The notes under the pieces: generated by a model
Database searches by the model: none
Told to the model about the DNA's origin: nothing
The model's input: only the letters and a program-made list of their open reading frames with translations
In this document: positions 18,081 to 27,196 of the stretch, one piece after another
How positions within the stretch are numbered: the first letter of the stretch is position 1
How the letters are laid out: each line of letters begins with the position of its first letter
Program-made: the position numbers and the translations under genes
Origin: Firmicutes bacterium ADurb.Bin146
GTDB taxonomy: Bacteria > Bacillota > Clostridia > DUPQ01
Direction of reading: 5' to 3'
Length of the DNA stretch: 64,000 nt
Assembly (NCBI GenBank): GCA_002070475.1
Contig: MWDI01000017.1
Location: 147,530 to 211,529, forward strand

Positions 18081-18613
18081 TATAGCTCACTTCCTATCTT
18101 GAGGGCTTTTTTGTTAAGTTCAATCATTTCTGTTTTTCTTGGCGGAACACATTTTAATAATGCTTCATCCATTGCGCACTCGGTACAAAAACCAGTTTCC
18201 TTAAGCATCTTGCCAAGCATTATCATGTTTGCAAGGCCTGAAATGTCATTTTCATCTGCTAACTTTGTAGCAGGGATGTAAAAGACATTTAAGTCAGTCC
18301 TTTCTACTTTTTTATCAATAATTGAAGAATCTACTAAAACAGTCCCTCCAGGTACGACCTGGTCAATAAACTTATCAAGTGAAGGCAGATTCATAGCAAC
18401 TAGTATATCCGGATTTATAACAAGTGGCGAACCTATCAGTTCATCAGAAATGCATACTGAACAGTTTGCTGTACCGCCTCTCATTTCCGGTCCGTATGAC
18501 GGAAGCCATGTTATCTGTTTATTATCCATAAGACCCGAATACGCTGCCATTTTTCCTAAAAACAGAATTCCTTGACCTCCAAAACCAGCCATTAGAATAT
18601 TTAATGTACTCAT
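18080..18613 (-). CDS. 2-oxoacid:ferredoxin oxidoreductase, gamma subunit
   Basis: 177 residues of the pyruvate/ketoisovalerate oxidoreductase catalytic (gamma) domain, with GFGGQGILFLGKM near the N-terminus and SYGPEMRGGTANC in the middle. It works with the alpha, beta and ferredoxin subunits encoded just upstream to convert a 2-oxoacid plus CoA to acyl-CoA, CO2 and reduced ferredoxin. It overlaps the beta subunit gene by 4 bases (18610-18613) and the regulator gene by one base. Cytoplasmic. Confidence 0.93.
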   Translation of the reverse strand: MSTLNILMAGFGGQGILFLGKMAAYSGLMDNKQITWLPSYGPEMRGGTANCSVCISDELIGSPLVINPDILVAMNLPSLDKFIDQVVPGGTVLVDSSIIDKKVERTDLNVFYIPATKLADENDISGLANMIMLGKMLKETGFCTECAMDEALLKCVPPRKTEMIELNKKALKIGSEL

Positions 18614-19368
18614 TTTGATGCCTCCTTGATATTAGCTATATCTTTATATACGCCTAACGGATAATACGGAATCATATTATCTTTTAACCATTTTAAGGAT
18701 TCTTCAGCATCCATACCCCAATTCGTAGGGCATGTGGAAAGCACTTCCACTATGGAAAAACCTTTTTTCTCAATCTGATATGTGAATGCCTTTTTAATGG
18801 CTTTTTTGGCATTTAAGACATTTTTCACATTATCTACAGATACTCTTTGAGCTAATGCTGTTCCTTCAAGAGTAGCAAGCATTTCACACACTCTTATAGG
18901 ATAACCTGCATAGGAAGTATCTCTTCCATAAGGGGTTGTCTGCGTGACTTGGTTTGGAAGGCTTGTTGGAGCCATTTGGCCTCCTGTCATACCATATATC
19001 GCATTGTTAACGAATATTATAGTAATATTTTCGCCTCTAACTGCAGCATGTACTGTTTCTGCTGTACCTATAGCTGCTAAATCGCCATCTCCTTGATATG
19101 TGAATACAATGTTTTCCGGAATAGCTCTTTTTAATCCTGTAGCTACTGCTGGCGCTCTGCCATGAGGCGCTTGCACCATATCGCATGCAAAAAAGTTATA
19201 ATTCATTACTGCACATCCTACAGGGGAGACGCCAACTGTTTTTCCTTCTATACCAAGTTCATCAATCACTTCAGCAACCAGTCTGTGAATTATGCCATGC
19301 GTACAGCCAGGGCAGTATGAGAAAGGCACATCTAAAAGTGCTTTTGGTTTTTGAAATACTATAGCCAT
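18610..19368 (-). CDS. 2-oxoacid:ferredoxin oxidoreductase, beta (TPP) subunit
   Basis: 252 residues of the thiamine-diphosphate-binding subunit. CPGCTHG at the N-terminus and the TPP motif GDGDLAAIG ... NNAIYGMTGGQ are clear. It binds TPP-Mg and carries out decarboxylation of the 2-oxoacid. The ATG shares a base with the alpha subunit stop (TAATG), with GGGAGGT just before it. The split four-subunit layout and close similarity to VorA/KorB-type subunits point to a 2-ketoisovalerate or 2-oxoglutarate type enzyme rather than a one-chain pyruvate oxidoreductase. Confidence 0.93.
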   Translation of the reverse strand: MAIVFQKPKALLDVPFSYCPGCTHGIIHRLVAEVIDELGIEGKTVGVSPVGCAVMNYNFFACDMVQAPHGRAPAVATGLKRAIPENIVFTYQGDGDLAAIGTAETVHAAVRGENITIIFVNNAIYGMTGGQMAPTSLPNQVTQTTPYGRDTSYAGYPIRVCEMLATLEGTALAQRVSVDNVKNVLNAKKAIKKAFTYQIEKKGFSIVEVLSTCPTNWGMDAEESLKWLKDNMIPYYPLGVYKDIANIKEASK

Positions 19369-20429
19369 TAATATTTACCTCCCGCTAATTTTCTAAGTTC
19401 TGACAATACTTCATCTGGAGAAGGTATTATCCCTCCAGTCCTTCCATAAAAAGCAACAGGTTTTCTGCCATTAACGCAAAGGCGGACATCGTCTACCATC
19501 TGACCCATACTCATCTCTACGCACAAAAAGGCTTTTGCATGAGATATATGCTTTTCAATATACATATCAGGATAAGGCCATAAAGTTATAGGCCTTATAA
19601 GTCCAGCTTTAATCCCTTCTTTTCTTGCAAGATTAACTGCTGTTCTGGATATTCTGGAAGATGCTCCATATGCTACAATAATGTAGTCAGCATCATCAGT
19701 CAGGTATTCATCAGCTTTTTGCTCTTCTTTTTTTATTGTCTCATACTTTTTGAATCTTTCCTTCACAAGCGCTTCCAGCGACTGTGGAGTAAGATACAAA
19801 GAGTTAATTACATTGTGCGGTCTTTTGTTTCCATGCCCGCATGCTGCCCATGGTTTCTCTACTGGCGCAGAGGATTCAGGCTGTTTTACTTCGACTGGTT
19901 CCATCATCTGCCCTAACATTCCATCAGATAATATCATTACAGGCATCCTGTATTTATCAGCATTATCAAACGCTAGTGTTACAAGGTCCATCATTTCCTG
20001 AACTGTTGACGGAGCATATACTAAAAGATGAAAATCGCCATGTCCTGTAGCTCTAGTGGCCTGCCAGTAATCAGCTTGTGATGGCTGTATCCCTCCTAAG
20101 CCAGGACCTCCTCTTTGGACATTAACTATTACAGCGGGAAGATCGCTTCCTGCAATATATGATATTCCTTCAGATTTTAAACTGATTCCAGGAGAGGAAG
20201 AGGATGTCATTGCTCTTTTTCCTGCTGCTGCAGCACCAAGTACCATATTAATAGCTGCAATTTCCGATTCTGCTTGTAGATATACTCCTCCAATTTTGGG
20301 CATTTTTTTTGCCATATATGCCGCTAATTCTGTCTGAGGGGTAATAGGGTATCCGAAGAAGTGCTTACATCCTGCCATAACAGCAGCTTCAGCCAGAGCT
20401 TCGTTACCTTTCATTAATACTTTTGCCAT
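19368..20429 (-). CDS. vorB: 2-oxoacid:ferredoxin oxidoreductase, alpha subunit (VorB-like)
   Basis: 353 residues. It contains the pyrimidine-binding half (GYPITPQTELAAYM, QAESEIAAINMVLGAAAAGKR, SSSSPGISLKSEGISYI) and a C-terminal domain II (AYGASSRISRTAVNLARK). These features match subunits usually named VorB, of 3-methyl-2-oxobutanoate:ferredoxin oxidoreductase. That enzyme links branched-chain 2-oxoacids with acyl-CoAs, reversibly in some anaerobes. The substrate is inferred from similarity and from two acyl-CoA synthetases in the neighbourhood. The ferredoxin subunit gene ends 9 bases upstream. Confidence 0.88.
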   Translation of the reverse strand: MAKVLMKGNEALAEAAVMAGCKHFFGYPITPQTELAAYMAKKMPKIGGVYLQAESEIAAINMVLGAAAAGKRAMTSSSSPGISLKSEGISYIAGSDLPAVIVNVQRGGPGLGGIQPSQADYWQATRATGHGDFHLLVYAPSTVQEMMDLVTLAFDNADKYRMPVMILSDGMLGQMMEPVEVKQPESSAPVEKPWAACGHGNKRPHNVINSLYLTPQSLEALVKERFKKYETIKKEEQKADEYLTDDADYIIVAYGASSRISRTAVNLARKEGIKAGLIRPITLWPYPDMYIEKHISHAKAFLCVEMSMGQMVDDVRLCVNGRKPVAFYGRTGGIIPSPDEVLSELRKLAGGKY

Positions 20430-20438
20430 AAAGTCATC

Positions 20439-20645
20439 CTACCTTTCTACTGTAATTGCTACATCCGGGCACATAATCGCGCATGCTGCGCAGCCCGTGC
20501 ATTTTGACTCATCGACAAGCAGTGCAGGGTGATAACCCTTACTGTTTATCTTGTCAGGTGACAGTACAAGGATTTTTTTTGGGCATGCTACCACGCACAT
20601 TCCACAACCCTTGCATAAGTTCTCATTTACTATTGCTCTTGCCAT
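20439..20645 (-). CDS. 2-oxoacid:ferredoxin oxidoreductase, ferredoxin (delta) subunit
   Basis: 68 residues from the ATG at 20643-20645, which follows GGAGG. Two [4Fe-4S] motifs, CKGCGMCVVACPK and CTGCAACAIMCPD, carry electrons from the TPP subunit to external ferredoxin. The start overlaps the upstream ATPase gene by 16 bases. The frame is open ten codons further up, but no ribosome site supports that. Confidence 0.93.
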   Translation of the reverse strand: MARAIVNENLCKGCGMCVVACPKKILVLSPDKINSKGYHPALLVDESKCTGCAACAIMCPDVAITVER

Positions 20646-21346
20646 ATATTCCGTCCTCCTTCTATTGCTTCCCATGGCGTTTTTACAAATACTTCTACAG
20701 GATAAAGATCATATAGTATTTCACCATACGCTCTTATGTCATTACTGGTCATAATCTTTTTTGGGTATGTCGTACATAAAATATCTAGCTTTAAAAGAAC
20801 TGACACTTTCTTGGCATAACTGACCGATTCAAATATCATTTTAGCATCAGTATAATCCTTTAGATGTGTATTATTGACTATATAGGTGGCTTTTAATCTG
20901 GATGCTTTTTCAATCGAAAGAAGCATTTCCTGCGCTTCCTTTTCATTTTCAATCATAGACCGGGTTTTGTTAATGACATACAATATGTCATATTGCTTAT
21001 CTTTTATATTTTTTATAAACTGACCCATCACAGTAGCTCCAGCATCATCTCCACCCATATCGAATATGGAATACCCGTCTGTTTCAAATGCTGAATACAT
21101 AGATGCAGGTATTGCAGGAGCATCCAGATTTGTATTGGCATAAACAGGGGATATGACTTTTATTCCAACTGATTGAAGCATTTCAGCATGATCTGATGAA
21201 CGAAAGTAAGGATTTACTATATCCATATCAGTTAAAGTCACAGCATGTCCTTGTCGTCTTAAATCCATAGCTAGATTTACAGCGAAATTTGTCTTTCCGC
21301 TTCCATAATGACCGCATATGATTACTATTTTTTCTAACTTTTTCAT
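20630..21346 (-). CDS. MinD/ParA-like P-loop ATPase
   Basis: 238 residues. The Walker A motif is GHYGSGKTNFAVNLA near the N-terminus. TDMDIVNPYFRSSD resembles the switch region of SIMIBI ATPases, and DMGGDDAG is a Walker B-like motif. It is the first gene of the oxidoreductase operon and overlaps the ferredoxin gene. The sequence does not show its job. A role in assembling the iron-sulfur oxidoreductase, as for Nbp35/ApbC-type carriers, is only a guess, because no carrier cysteine pair is visible. Confidence 0.85.
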   Translation of the reverse strand: MKKLEKIVIICGHYGSGKTNFAVNLAMDLRRQGHAVTLTDMDIVNPYFRSSDHAEMLQSVGIKVISPVYANTNLDAPAIPASMYSAFETDGYSIFDMGGDDAGATVMGQFIKNIKDKQYDILYVINKTRSMIENEKEAQEMLLSIEKASRLKATYIVNNTHLKDYTDAKMIFESVSYAKKVSVLLKLDILCTTYPKKIMTSNDIRAYGEILYDLYPVEVFVKTPWEAIEGGRNIWQEQ

Positions 21347-21376
21347 TCAAACCACGCTAAAAATTATTTATTCTGT

Positions 21377-21404
21377 AGTATATCATTAAATGAGCCTAAA
21401 GCAA
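21377..21404 (-). promoter_or_regulatory. Candidate promoter of the oxidoreductase operon
   Basis: Minus-strand TTGCTT (21399-21404) and TATACT (21377-21382) with a 16-base spacer, about 30 bases ahead of the ATPase start. The plus-strand regulator gene starts from the same 155-base gap, so control of both directions by an XRE-cupin protein is plausible. Confidence 0.5.
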
Positions 21405-21501
21405 ACACAAAACCGTAGAAAAACCTGTATGGGGATATTTTTATTGCGTTTATTGGTATAAGTATGTAAAATGTATGTTAATTATGAACGGAGGACTCAT
21501 T

Positions 21502-22089
21502 ATGGAACCCAAGATATCTGAAATAGCCCAAAGAATCAGAACGCTCAGGGAAATATTCTCATTTACAGCAGAAGAAATGGCCCTTGCAACTAATGTTACA
21601 GTTGAAGAATATATAAAACTTGAAAACGGGCAACAATCCGACTATTCCTTTACTTTTCTTTATAGATGTGCGGAAAAATTCAATGTTGACATAGTGGAGA
21701 TCCTGACAGGTGAAAATCCGCATCTTGCCAAGTATGCGATAATACGACAGGGTAAAGGGTTGCCAATTAAAAGAAGAGAGCATTTTTCATATAATCATCT
21801 TGCTCCTAATTTTAAGAACAAGACTGCAGAACCTTTCTTGGTAAGAGCGCCTTACAGCCAAGAAGAACAGGAACTGCCGATAAAGATGAACCATCATGCG
21901 GGACAGGAATTTGACTATATCATTCAGGGAACTTTGAAATTCAAGCATGGGGATCATGAAGAGATGCTTTATGCGGGAGACTCTGTTTATTATGATTCAG
22001 GAGTAGACCACGGCATGATAGCCACTTTAGGTGATGAATGTATTTTTTTGGCTATAGTTATGAAGGATGTTAATAAGGAGCAGGTATGA
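21502..22089 (+). CDS. XRE-cupin transcriptional regulator (copy 2)
   Basis: 195 residues from ATG 21502, which has CGGAGGAC five bases upstream; the frame is open nine codons earlier but without a ribosome site. An XRE helix-turn-helix (about 8-65, TAEEMALATNVTVEEYIKLE) is joined to a cupin domain (about 105-190, HHAGQEFDYIIQGTLKF and DHGM). It is divergent from the oxidoreductase operon and overlaps the synthetase gene by four bases (ATGA). The same gene order, XRE-cupin then synthetase, occurs at 18080-15814. The cupin has a longer loop before the metal region than copy 1. Confidence 0.9.
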   Translation: MEPKISEIAQRIRTLREIFSFTAEEMALATNVTVEEYIKLENGQQSDYSFTFLYRCAEKFNVDIVEILTGENPHLAKYAIIRQGKGLPIKRREHFSYNHLAPNFKNKTAEPFLVRAPYSQEEQELPIKMNHHAGQEFDYIIQGTLKFKHGDHEEMLYAGDSVYYDSGVDHGMIATLGDECIFLAIVMKDVNKEQV

Positions 22090-23729
22090 GGAATATAAAT
22101 CTAAGATATGTAGAAGAGACATATGATGACAATAAAGTGCTGACAAGTTACAAGCTTAAATATCCTGACAGCTATAATTTCGGATATGATGTTGTGGATG
22201 ATATAGCAAAAAATGATCCTGACAGAATTGCTTTGGTATGGTGTAATCCAAGAAATGAAGAGAGAATTTATACATTTTCCGATATGAAAAAGCTGTCAGA
22301 TAAGACGGCGAACTATTTAAAATCACTTGGAATAGGAAAAGGTGATAAGGTTATAGTCATATTGAAACGTCATTACCAGTTCTGGTATACTGCAGTAGCT
22401 CTTCATAAGCTTGGTGCTATAATGGTTCCGGTCACTTTTATGATTACTGCGCATGATGCGGAGTACAGAATAAATGCGGCTTCAGTAAAAGCTGTCATTT
22501 GTACAGCTGAAGGGCAGGCTGCCCAGTCAGTAGATGATGTTTTGAGCAAATGTCCCAGTCTTACAATCCGTTCGATGGTATACGGGCACAAAGAAGGATG
22601 GGATGATTTCGATAAGGGAGTTGAGCAGGCTGACGAGTCTTTTGAAAAAGTGGAAACACATGTAAAAGAACCTTTGTTGATGTATTTCTCTTCTGGAACA
22701 TCTGGTTATCCTAAAATGGTACTTCATAATCATGCATATTCATTAGCTCATCTTTTCACTGCAAAGCACTGGCACAATGTAAATCCTGATGGTCTTCATC
22801 TGACTATAGCGGATACCGGTTGGGGAAAAGCAGTTTGGGGTAAACTATATGGCCAGTGGCTGATGGAAGCAGGAGTTTTCGCATTTGATTATGATAAATT
22901 TGATGCTTCTGAAATATTATCATTGATACCAAAGTATAAGATAACGACTTTATGCTGCCCTCCTACTATGTTCAGGTATTTTATAAAAGAAGGATTAGAG
23001 AAATTCGACCTTTCCACACTCACATATGCCACTACCGCAGGCGAAGCTTTGAATCCTGACGTATTCGAGACATGGTATAAAGTGACAGGACTCAAGCTTA
23101 TGGAAGGATTTGGGCAGACTGAAACGACTTTGACAGTATGTAATATTGTCAACATGATACCAAAGCCAGGATCTATAGGAAAACCATCTTTGCAGTATGA
23201 GGTTGATCTTTTGGATCCTGAAGGAAATATATGCCCGACAGGAGTGACAGGAGAAATATGCATAAAAACCAACCCTTATCCGGACGGGCTTATGGACTGT
23301 TATTACAGAAATCAGGAAATGACTGACTGTGCGATTTTTAATGGATATTACCATACTGGTGATACCGCATGGAAGGATGAGGACGGATATTTTTGGTATG
23401 TCGGTAGAAATGATGACATTATTAAGTCATCTGGTTACAGGATAGGCCCATTCGAGATAGAAAGCGTCCTTAACAGCCATCCCAAAGTATTAGAAAGCGC
23501 AGTAACAGGCGTGCCTGATGAAATTAGAGGCCAGGTTGTAAAAGCTACAATAGTGCTTGCCAAAGATCAAAATCCATCAGATGAGCTTGTAAAGGAGCTT
23601 CAGGATTATGTTAAACATGAGACAGCACCTTACAAGTATCCGAGAATAATTGAATTTGTCGATCAGCTGCCTAAAACCATTAACGGAAAAATCCGTAGAG
23701 CTGCTATTAGGCAACAGGACAATAAATAG
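22086..23729 (+). CDS. AMP-forming acyl-CoA synthetase (copy 2)
   Basis: 547 residues, homologous to copy 1 over the whole length (for example ALVWCNPRNEERIYTFSDMKK against ALVWCDDHNNEKLFTFNDIKK). Motifs: FSSGTSGYPKMVLHNH, GFGQTETT, YWYVGRNDDIIKSSGYRIGP in variant form, and LPKTINGKIRRAAIR with the catalytic lysine. It is translationally coupled to the regulator upstream. It would activate a carboxylic acid to acyl-CoA, giving substrate or product for the neighbouring 2-oxoacid oxidoreductase. No clear terminator follows, only an AT-rich stretch. Confidence 0.9.
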   Translation: MRNINLRYVEETYDDNKVLTSYKLKYPDSYNFGYDVVDDIAKNDPDRIALVWCNPRNEERIYTFSDMKKLSDKTANYLKSLGIGKGDKVIVILKRHYQFWYTAVALHKLGAIMVPVTFMITAHDAEYRINAASVKAVICTAEGQAAQSVDDVLSKCPSLTIRSMVYGHKEGWDDFDKGVEQADESFEKVETHVKEPLLMYFSSGTSGYPKMVLHNHAYSLAHLFTAKHWHNVNPDGLHLTIADTGWGKAVWGKLYGQWLMEAGVFAFDYDKFDASEILSLIPKYKITTLCCPPTMFRYFIKEGLEKFDLSTLTYATTAGEALNPDVFETWYKVTGLKLMEGFGQTETTLTVCNIVNMIPKPGSIGKPSLQYEVDLLDPEGNICPTGVTGEICIKTNPYPDGLMDCYYRNQEMTDCAIFNGYYHTGDTAWKDEDGYFWYVGRNDDIIKSSGYRIGPFEIESVLNSHPKVLESAVTGVPDEIRGQVVKATIVLAKDQNPSDELVKELQDYVKHETAPYKYPRIIEFVDQLPKTINGKIRRAAIRQQDNK

Positions 23730-23778
23730 AAAAATATGATATATTACGTGAAAAATATATTTTTTCAATTAATATTAT

Positions 23779-23806
23779 TGTTTAAACGAAAAATATAATA
23801 TAATAT
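23779..23806 (+). promoter_or_regulatory. Candidate promoter of the lipoprotein gene
   Basis: TTGTTT (23779-23784) and TAATAT (23801-23806) with a 16-base spacer. An overlapping TATAAT at 23799-23804 is also possible with 14 bases. It lies in a very AT-rich gap. Confidence 0.4.
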
Positions 23807-23862
23807 AGTGTGAGCAATTAAAAAATTGTAAAAAAGCATATTTAAAATAAAGGGAGTCAGAA

Positions 23863-24333
23863 ATGAAGAAAAACAGAGTAGTAAAAATTTTAACATTGGT
23901 ATTAGCAATAGTAATGGTTCTATCATTAGCAGGATGCGGACCAAAAGGTAAAGTAAGAGATGTAGTGGAACTTTTTGTTGAAAGAGCAAATGCTTTAGAT
24001 TATCAGGGTATGTTTGATATTATGGCATCTGACACAGTAAAGGAAATCAGAGGAAATAAATCCTTGTCAGATTTTCTTGCTGAAAAAACATCAGAAGAGA
24101 TAGCTGCTGCTATTATAAAACAGATACTTCCAATGGGAGTTAGCGATCCGGTAAAGTTCTTACAGACACTCACTATTGATTATGAAGGTGCAGACATCAG
24201 AGAAGATTTTTCTTCCTTATATGCTGTAGTAACATTTGAATCAGATGGACAGACAATTACAAAGGATGCAGTTTTCAACATGTTAAGAAAGAATGTATCT
24301 GAACCTTGGACACTAAGAGATATAGCTCTGTAA
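23863..24333 (+). CDS. Lipoprotein, unknown function
   Basis: 156 residues with a lipoprotein signal: basic KKNRVVK, a hydrophobic stretch, then the lipobox LAGC with Cys at about residue 25. The mature part is small and mixed alpha/beta, starting VRDVVELFVERANALDYQGMF. This resembles small NTF2-like lipoproteins (DUF4878 type), but that is a guess. GGGAGT precedes the ATG. It is monocistronic, with its own terminator at 24361-24386. Confidence 0.8.
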   Translation: MKKNRVVKILTLVLAIVMVLSLAGCGPKGKVRDVVELFVERANALDYQGMFDIMASDTVKEIRGNKSLSDFLAEKTSEEIAAAIIKQILPMGVSDPVKFLQTLTIDYEGADIREDFSSLYAVVTFESDGQTITKDAVFNMLRKNVSEPWTLRDIAL

Positions 24334-24360
24334 TAGTGAAAAACAATAAATAATGAAAAG

Positions 24361-24386
24361 GAAAGCCTTGGTGCTTTCTTTTTTTT
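24361..24386 (+). terminator. Terminator of the lipoprotein gene
   Basis: GAAAGC-CTTGGT-GCTTTC followed by eight Ts (24379-24386). Confidence 0.85.
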
Positions 24387-24437
24387 ATGGAAAGAAAGCA
24401 TATCTTTTGATATACTGTTAAGCAAGGAGGGTATGAT

Positions 24438-24980
24438 ATGAGGACTTTTATTGCGATTAATTTCAATCAGGATGTGAAGAACCGTTTATTAAGTATAGAA
24501 AAAAGCTTGAAGAGCATGTCGGAAAAAGGCAGATTCACATCTAGGGATAATCTTCATATGACGCTGATTTTCCTTGGCGAAATTGCAGAGGACCGTGTAA
24601 AACTGGCACAGCTTTGCGTCAAGAACATAACAGCACCTAAGTTTTTGATGGTTGTCAACAGATTAGGAAGATTCAAAAGACCGGATGGTGATATATACTG
24701 GGTAGGCATAGAGACAAATACTATTCTGTCTTCTATATATAATCAGCTCTATAACAATCTTAGCTCCTATGATTTTTATATAAAAGACAGTGAATATGTA
24801 CCTCATCTCACTCTTGCAAGGGATTATGTCATAAAAGATGAAGAAGCTTTGGAAAAGTATAAAGAAGAATTTGAAAAGATAAATATACAGGTGGAAAGCA
24901 TTCAATTAATGAAATCTGAAATGATTGATAACAAGCTGACATATACTGTTTTATATACAAAAGACCTGGATACGATTTAA
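24438..24980 (+). CDS. thpR: RNA 2',3'-cyclic phosphodiesterase
   Basis: 180 residues of the LigT/2H phosphoesterase family. The two HxTx motifs are HMTL (in DNLHMTLIFLGE) and HLTL (in VPHLTLARDY), each supplying a catalytic histidine. The family hydrolyses 2',3'-cyclic phosphate ends on RNA; the in vivo substrate is usually not known. AAGGAGG precedes the ATG, and a terminator follows at 25013-25040. Confidence 0.92.
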   Translation: MRTFIAINFNQDVKNRLLSIEKSLKSMSEKGRFTSRDNLHMTLIFLGEIAEDRVKLAQLCVKNITAPKFLMVVNRLGRFKRPDGDIYWVGIETNTILSSIYNQLYNNLSSYDFYIKDSEYVPHLTLARDYVIKDEEALEKYKEEFEKINIQVESIQLMKSEMIDNKLTYTVLYTKDLDTI

Positions 24981-25012
24981 TAGTTTTTAAAGAGCTGACG
25001 TAATATATAACA

Positions 25013-25040
25013 AAAGAGCATCGTTTGCCCGATGCTCTTT
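25013..25040. terminator. Bidirectional terminator
   Basis: A perfect 11-base stem AAAGAGCATCG / CGATGCTCTTT with a 6-base loop, between thpR and the convergent Gfo/Idh gene. The stem ends in A and T runs, so it can work on both strands. Confidence 0.85.
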
Positions 25041-25063
25041 AAAATGGTTATTCTTCTATATTC

Positions 25064-25933
25064 TTATCTGTCAATCTTTACGGTTTTTTTCTGTTCAATC
25101 GATTTTTCAATAGCGTTCATTACTAGCACCGGCATTAAAAGCTCTTCTTCAGAAAGAGGGGATTTTCCTGTCCTTACCATTTTTACAAAATGATCGAATT
25201 CTGTTGTGAAGATACCAGACATATCCAGATATCTGACATCCACGTCATTTTCGCTGTATATTACAGAAATGTATTTTTTTGATGCTGCGAACTGCATAGT
25301 TATATCATACTTATCGTAATGGGCAATTGCCGTTATATGTCCGTTATTTATAAACGCAGAAACAGCTTTCATATCCATTCCATATACTGCAAGCGTCATT
25401 TCCACAAGATGTGATGCATAGAAATATAAACCTCCATATTCGCTTTCTGTAGAAGCAGGGAAGTTCATTACTCCGGAATAAATCTTTCCGAAAGCGTCAT
25501 CCTCTACCATTTTTTTCAGCTCTAATATTTGAGGCGAGTATTTGCAGCCTGATCCGCCTGTAATAGGGACATGTTTTTCTTTTGCTGTCCTTAATATATT
25601 TCTTGCTTCTGCAGGATCAATAGTAAATGGTTTATCAATGAATGCAGGCTTACCTTTTTCAATAAAAGGAAGAGCACAGGATTCATGATATTTCCCATGC
25701 CTATTTGTAACTATCACACAGTCGACCATATCTATCATGTCAAGTGGGTCATCTACAATGACCGCTCCGGATATGTCGCATTTTTCTATGATTGCTTCTG
25801 AAGGCGCTTTTTCCAACGCATAAAAAGCAGTAATCCTGAAGTCTTTGTATTCCTCTTTAAAACAGATCTCTTTTGCAAAAGCAAGCGCATGAGAGTTTTC
25901 TGTTCCTAGCATCCCAACTCTAAACATTTTCAA
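25064..25933 (-). CDS. Gfo/Idh/MocA-family oxidoreductase
   Basis: 289 residues. An N-terminal Rossmann domain opens with VGMLGTENSHALAFAKEI, a variant of the usual GxGxxG. The dinucleotide-site lysine-proline is in FIDKPF (usually EKP), followed by a short C-terminal alpha/beta domain. Such enzymes oxidise or reduce sugars, inositols or their derivatives with NAD(P). It is the last gene of a three-gene operon, 6 bases after the DegT aminotransferase gene. An oxidoreductase with a DegT enzyme often makes an amino sugar or aminocyclitol from a keto intermediate. The substrate here is unknown. Confidence 0.85.
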   Translation of the reverse strand: MKMFRVGMLGTENSHALAFAKEICFKEEYKDFRITAFYALEKAPSEAIIEKCDISGAVIVDDPLDMIDMVDCVIVTNRHGKYHESCALPFIEKGKPAFIDKPFTIDPAEARNILRTAKEKHVPITGGSGCKYSPQILELKKMVEDDAFGKIYSGVMNFPASTESEYGGLYFYASHLVEMTLAVYGMDMKAVSAFINNGHITAIAHYDKYDITMQFAASKKYISVIYSENDVDVRYLDMSGIFTTEFDHFVKMVRTGKSPLSEEELLMPVLVMNAIEKSIEQKKTVKIDR

Positions 25934-25939
25934 CCTCCT

Positions 25940-27187
25940 CTAATCTTTCTTGAAATATTCTGCTACTTTAACTATCGAATCTACCATATCCTGAATGTCC
26001 TGTTCGGTGTAGAATTCGTTTAGATTCATGCGTACAGCTGTATCTAGTATCTCTTCTGCAACTGGGCATAATCCTTTAGGATAGGATATGTCTTTTCCAT
26101 AATACTTGGAATCGAACGGTGCATGTGTTCCTTGGTAACCTTCTTTATTCTGGAACATATCATAAAGATATACAACAGATGGGATATATCCTTGCTGACA
26201 ACCTATGCCCTCAGCTTTTAAAGCTTCAGCAAATGTTTTTGTGTCTGTACCAACAATTTTTGGGTCTATCCTGAACATGTAAAACCAAAAACTGGATTCG
26301 TTTCCATTTTTAACTTCGTGCGGATATACTCCTTTAAGATGTTTTATTCCATTTGTTATCATCTGGCCATATCTTTTTCTTGTAGCGCATATTGCTTCAA
26401 GCTTATCTAGCTGTGCGATTCCGACAGCAGCTGTGAGCTCGTTCATTCTATAATTAGGGGCAAGATACTCAATCACTCTAAGAGCGCTTGGCCCTTTTGC
26501 AAATCTATTGTAGTTTTTGTCTGCAAACATAAAAGTTTTTACATACAGTTCAGGACGGTTAACTAGTACCATACCGCCATCTCCTGCGGATATGTGCTTG
26601 AAATCGTTAAGGCTGAAGCATCCCATATCTCCGATAGTACCCGCAAGACGTCCCTTGTATCTGCACATATAACTTTGTGCGCAGTCTTCAACTACATATA
26701 CATTATGCTTTTTAGCTATAGCCATTATTTCGTCCATTTCAGCAGGATTTCCTGCAAGATGGACTACAACTATTGCTTTTGTTTTTTCTGTAATACATTT
26801 TTCTATGCTTTTTGGATCCATATTGTACGTATGGGGATCAAGATCCGCAAATACCGGGATAGCATTCTGATACATAATCCCTATTATGCTTCCCATATCC
26901 GTGATAGGGGATGTGATTACCTCATCTCCTTCTGTCACTCCTAGAGCGCCTAAAGCCACATGAATAGCGGCAGTACCTGATGAAGCGGCAACACAGTTTT
27001 CCACACCGTACATTTTTGCGAATTTGGCGCATAGCGTCTTCACCTTGTTTCCTGACCAGTAGAATAAAGTATTCTGATCTAATGCTTCCTTAAGCTGAGC
27101 AAGTTCCTCTTCTCCAAATCTTTTTCCTGTACCATAAGGTATTTTTTTAACTTTCTCACCACCGTATAAGGCAAGTTCCTTCTTCAT
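25940..27187 (-). CDS. DegT/DnrJ/EryC1/StrS-family aminotransferase
   Basis: 415 residues. PLP-dependent sugar aminotransferase fold: SSGTAAIHVALGALGV near residue 70, VVEDCAQS with the PLP-binding aspartate, and the PLP lysine in NDFKHISAGDGGMV. The N-terminus LALYGGEKVKKIPYGTG matches the subgroup that includes 3-amino-5-hydroxybenzoate and scyllo-inosose aminotransferase relatives. It lies 9 bases downstream of the M55 peptidase gene and upstream of the Gfo/Idh gene, so the three are cotranscribed. It probably aminates a keto-sugar or keto-cyclitol; the substrate is not determined. Confidence 0.88.
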   Translation of the reverse strand: MKKELALYGGEKVKKIPYGTGKRFGEEELAQLKEALDQNTLFYWSGNKVKTLCAKFAKMYGVENCVAASSGTAAIHVALGALGVTEGDEVITSPITDMGSIIGIMYQNAIPVFADLDPHTYNMDPKSIEKCITEKTKAIVVVHLAGNPAEMDEIMAIAKKHNVYVVEDCAQSYMCRYKGRLAGTIGDMGCFSLNDFKHISAGDGGMVLVNRPELYVKTFMFADKNYNRFAKGPSALRVIEYLAPNYRMNELTAAVGIAQLDKLEAICATRKRYGQMITNGIKHLKGVYPHEVKNGNESSFWFYMFRIDPKIVGTDTKTFAEALKAEGIGCQQGYIPSVVYLYDMFQNKEGYQGTHAPFDSKYYGKDISYPKGLCPVAEEILDTAVRMNLNEFYTEQDIQDMVDSIVKVAEYFKKD

Positions 27188-27196
27188 GTATTCCTC

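Noticed and set aside
20630..20754. Plus-strand frames opposite the ferredoxin and ATPase genes
   Set aside because: Both minus-strand genes have clear motifs and ribosome sites.
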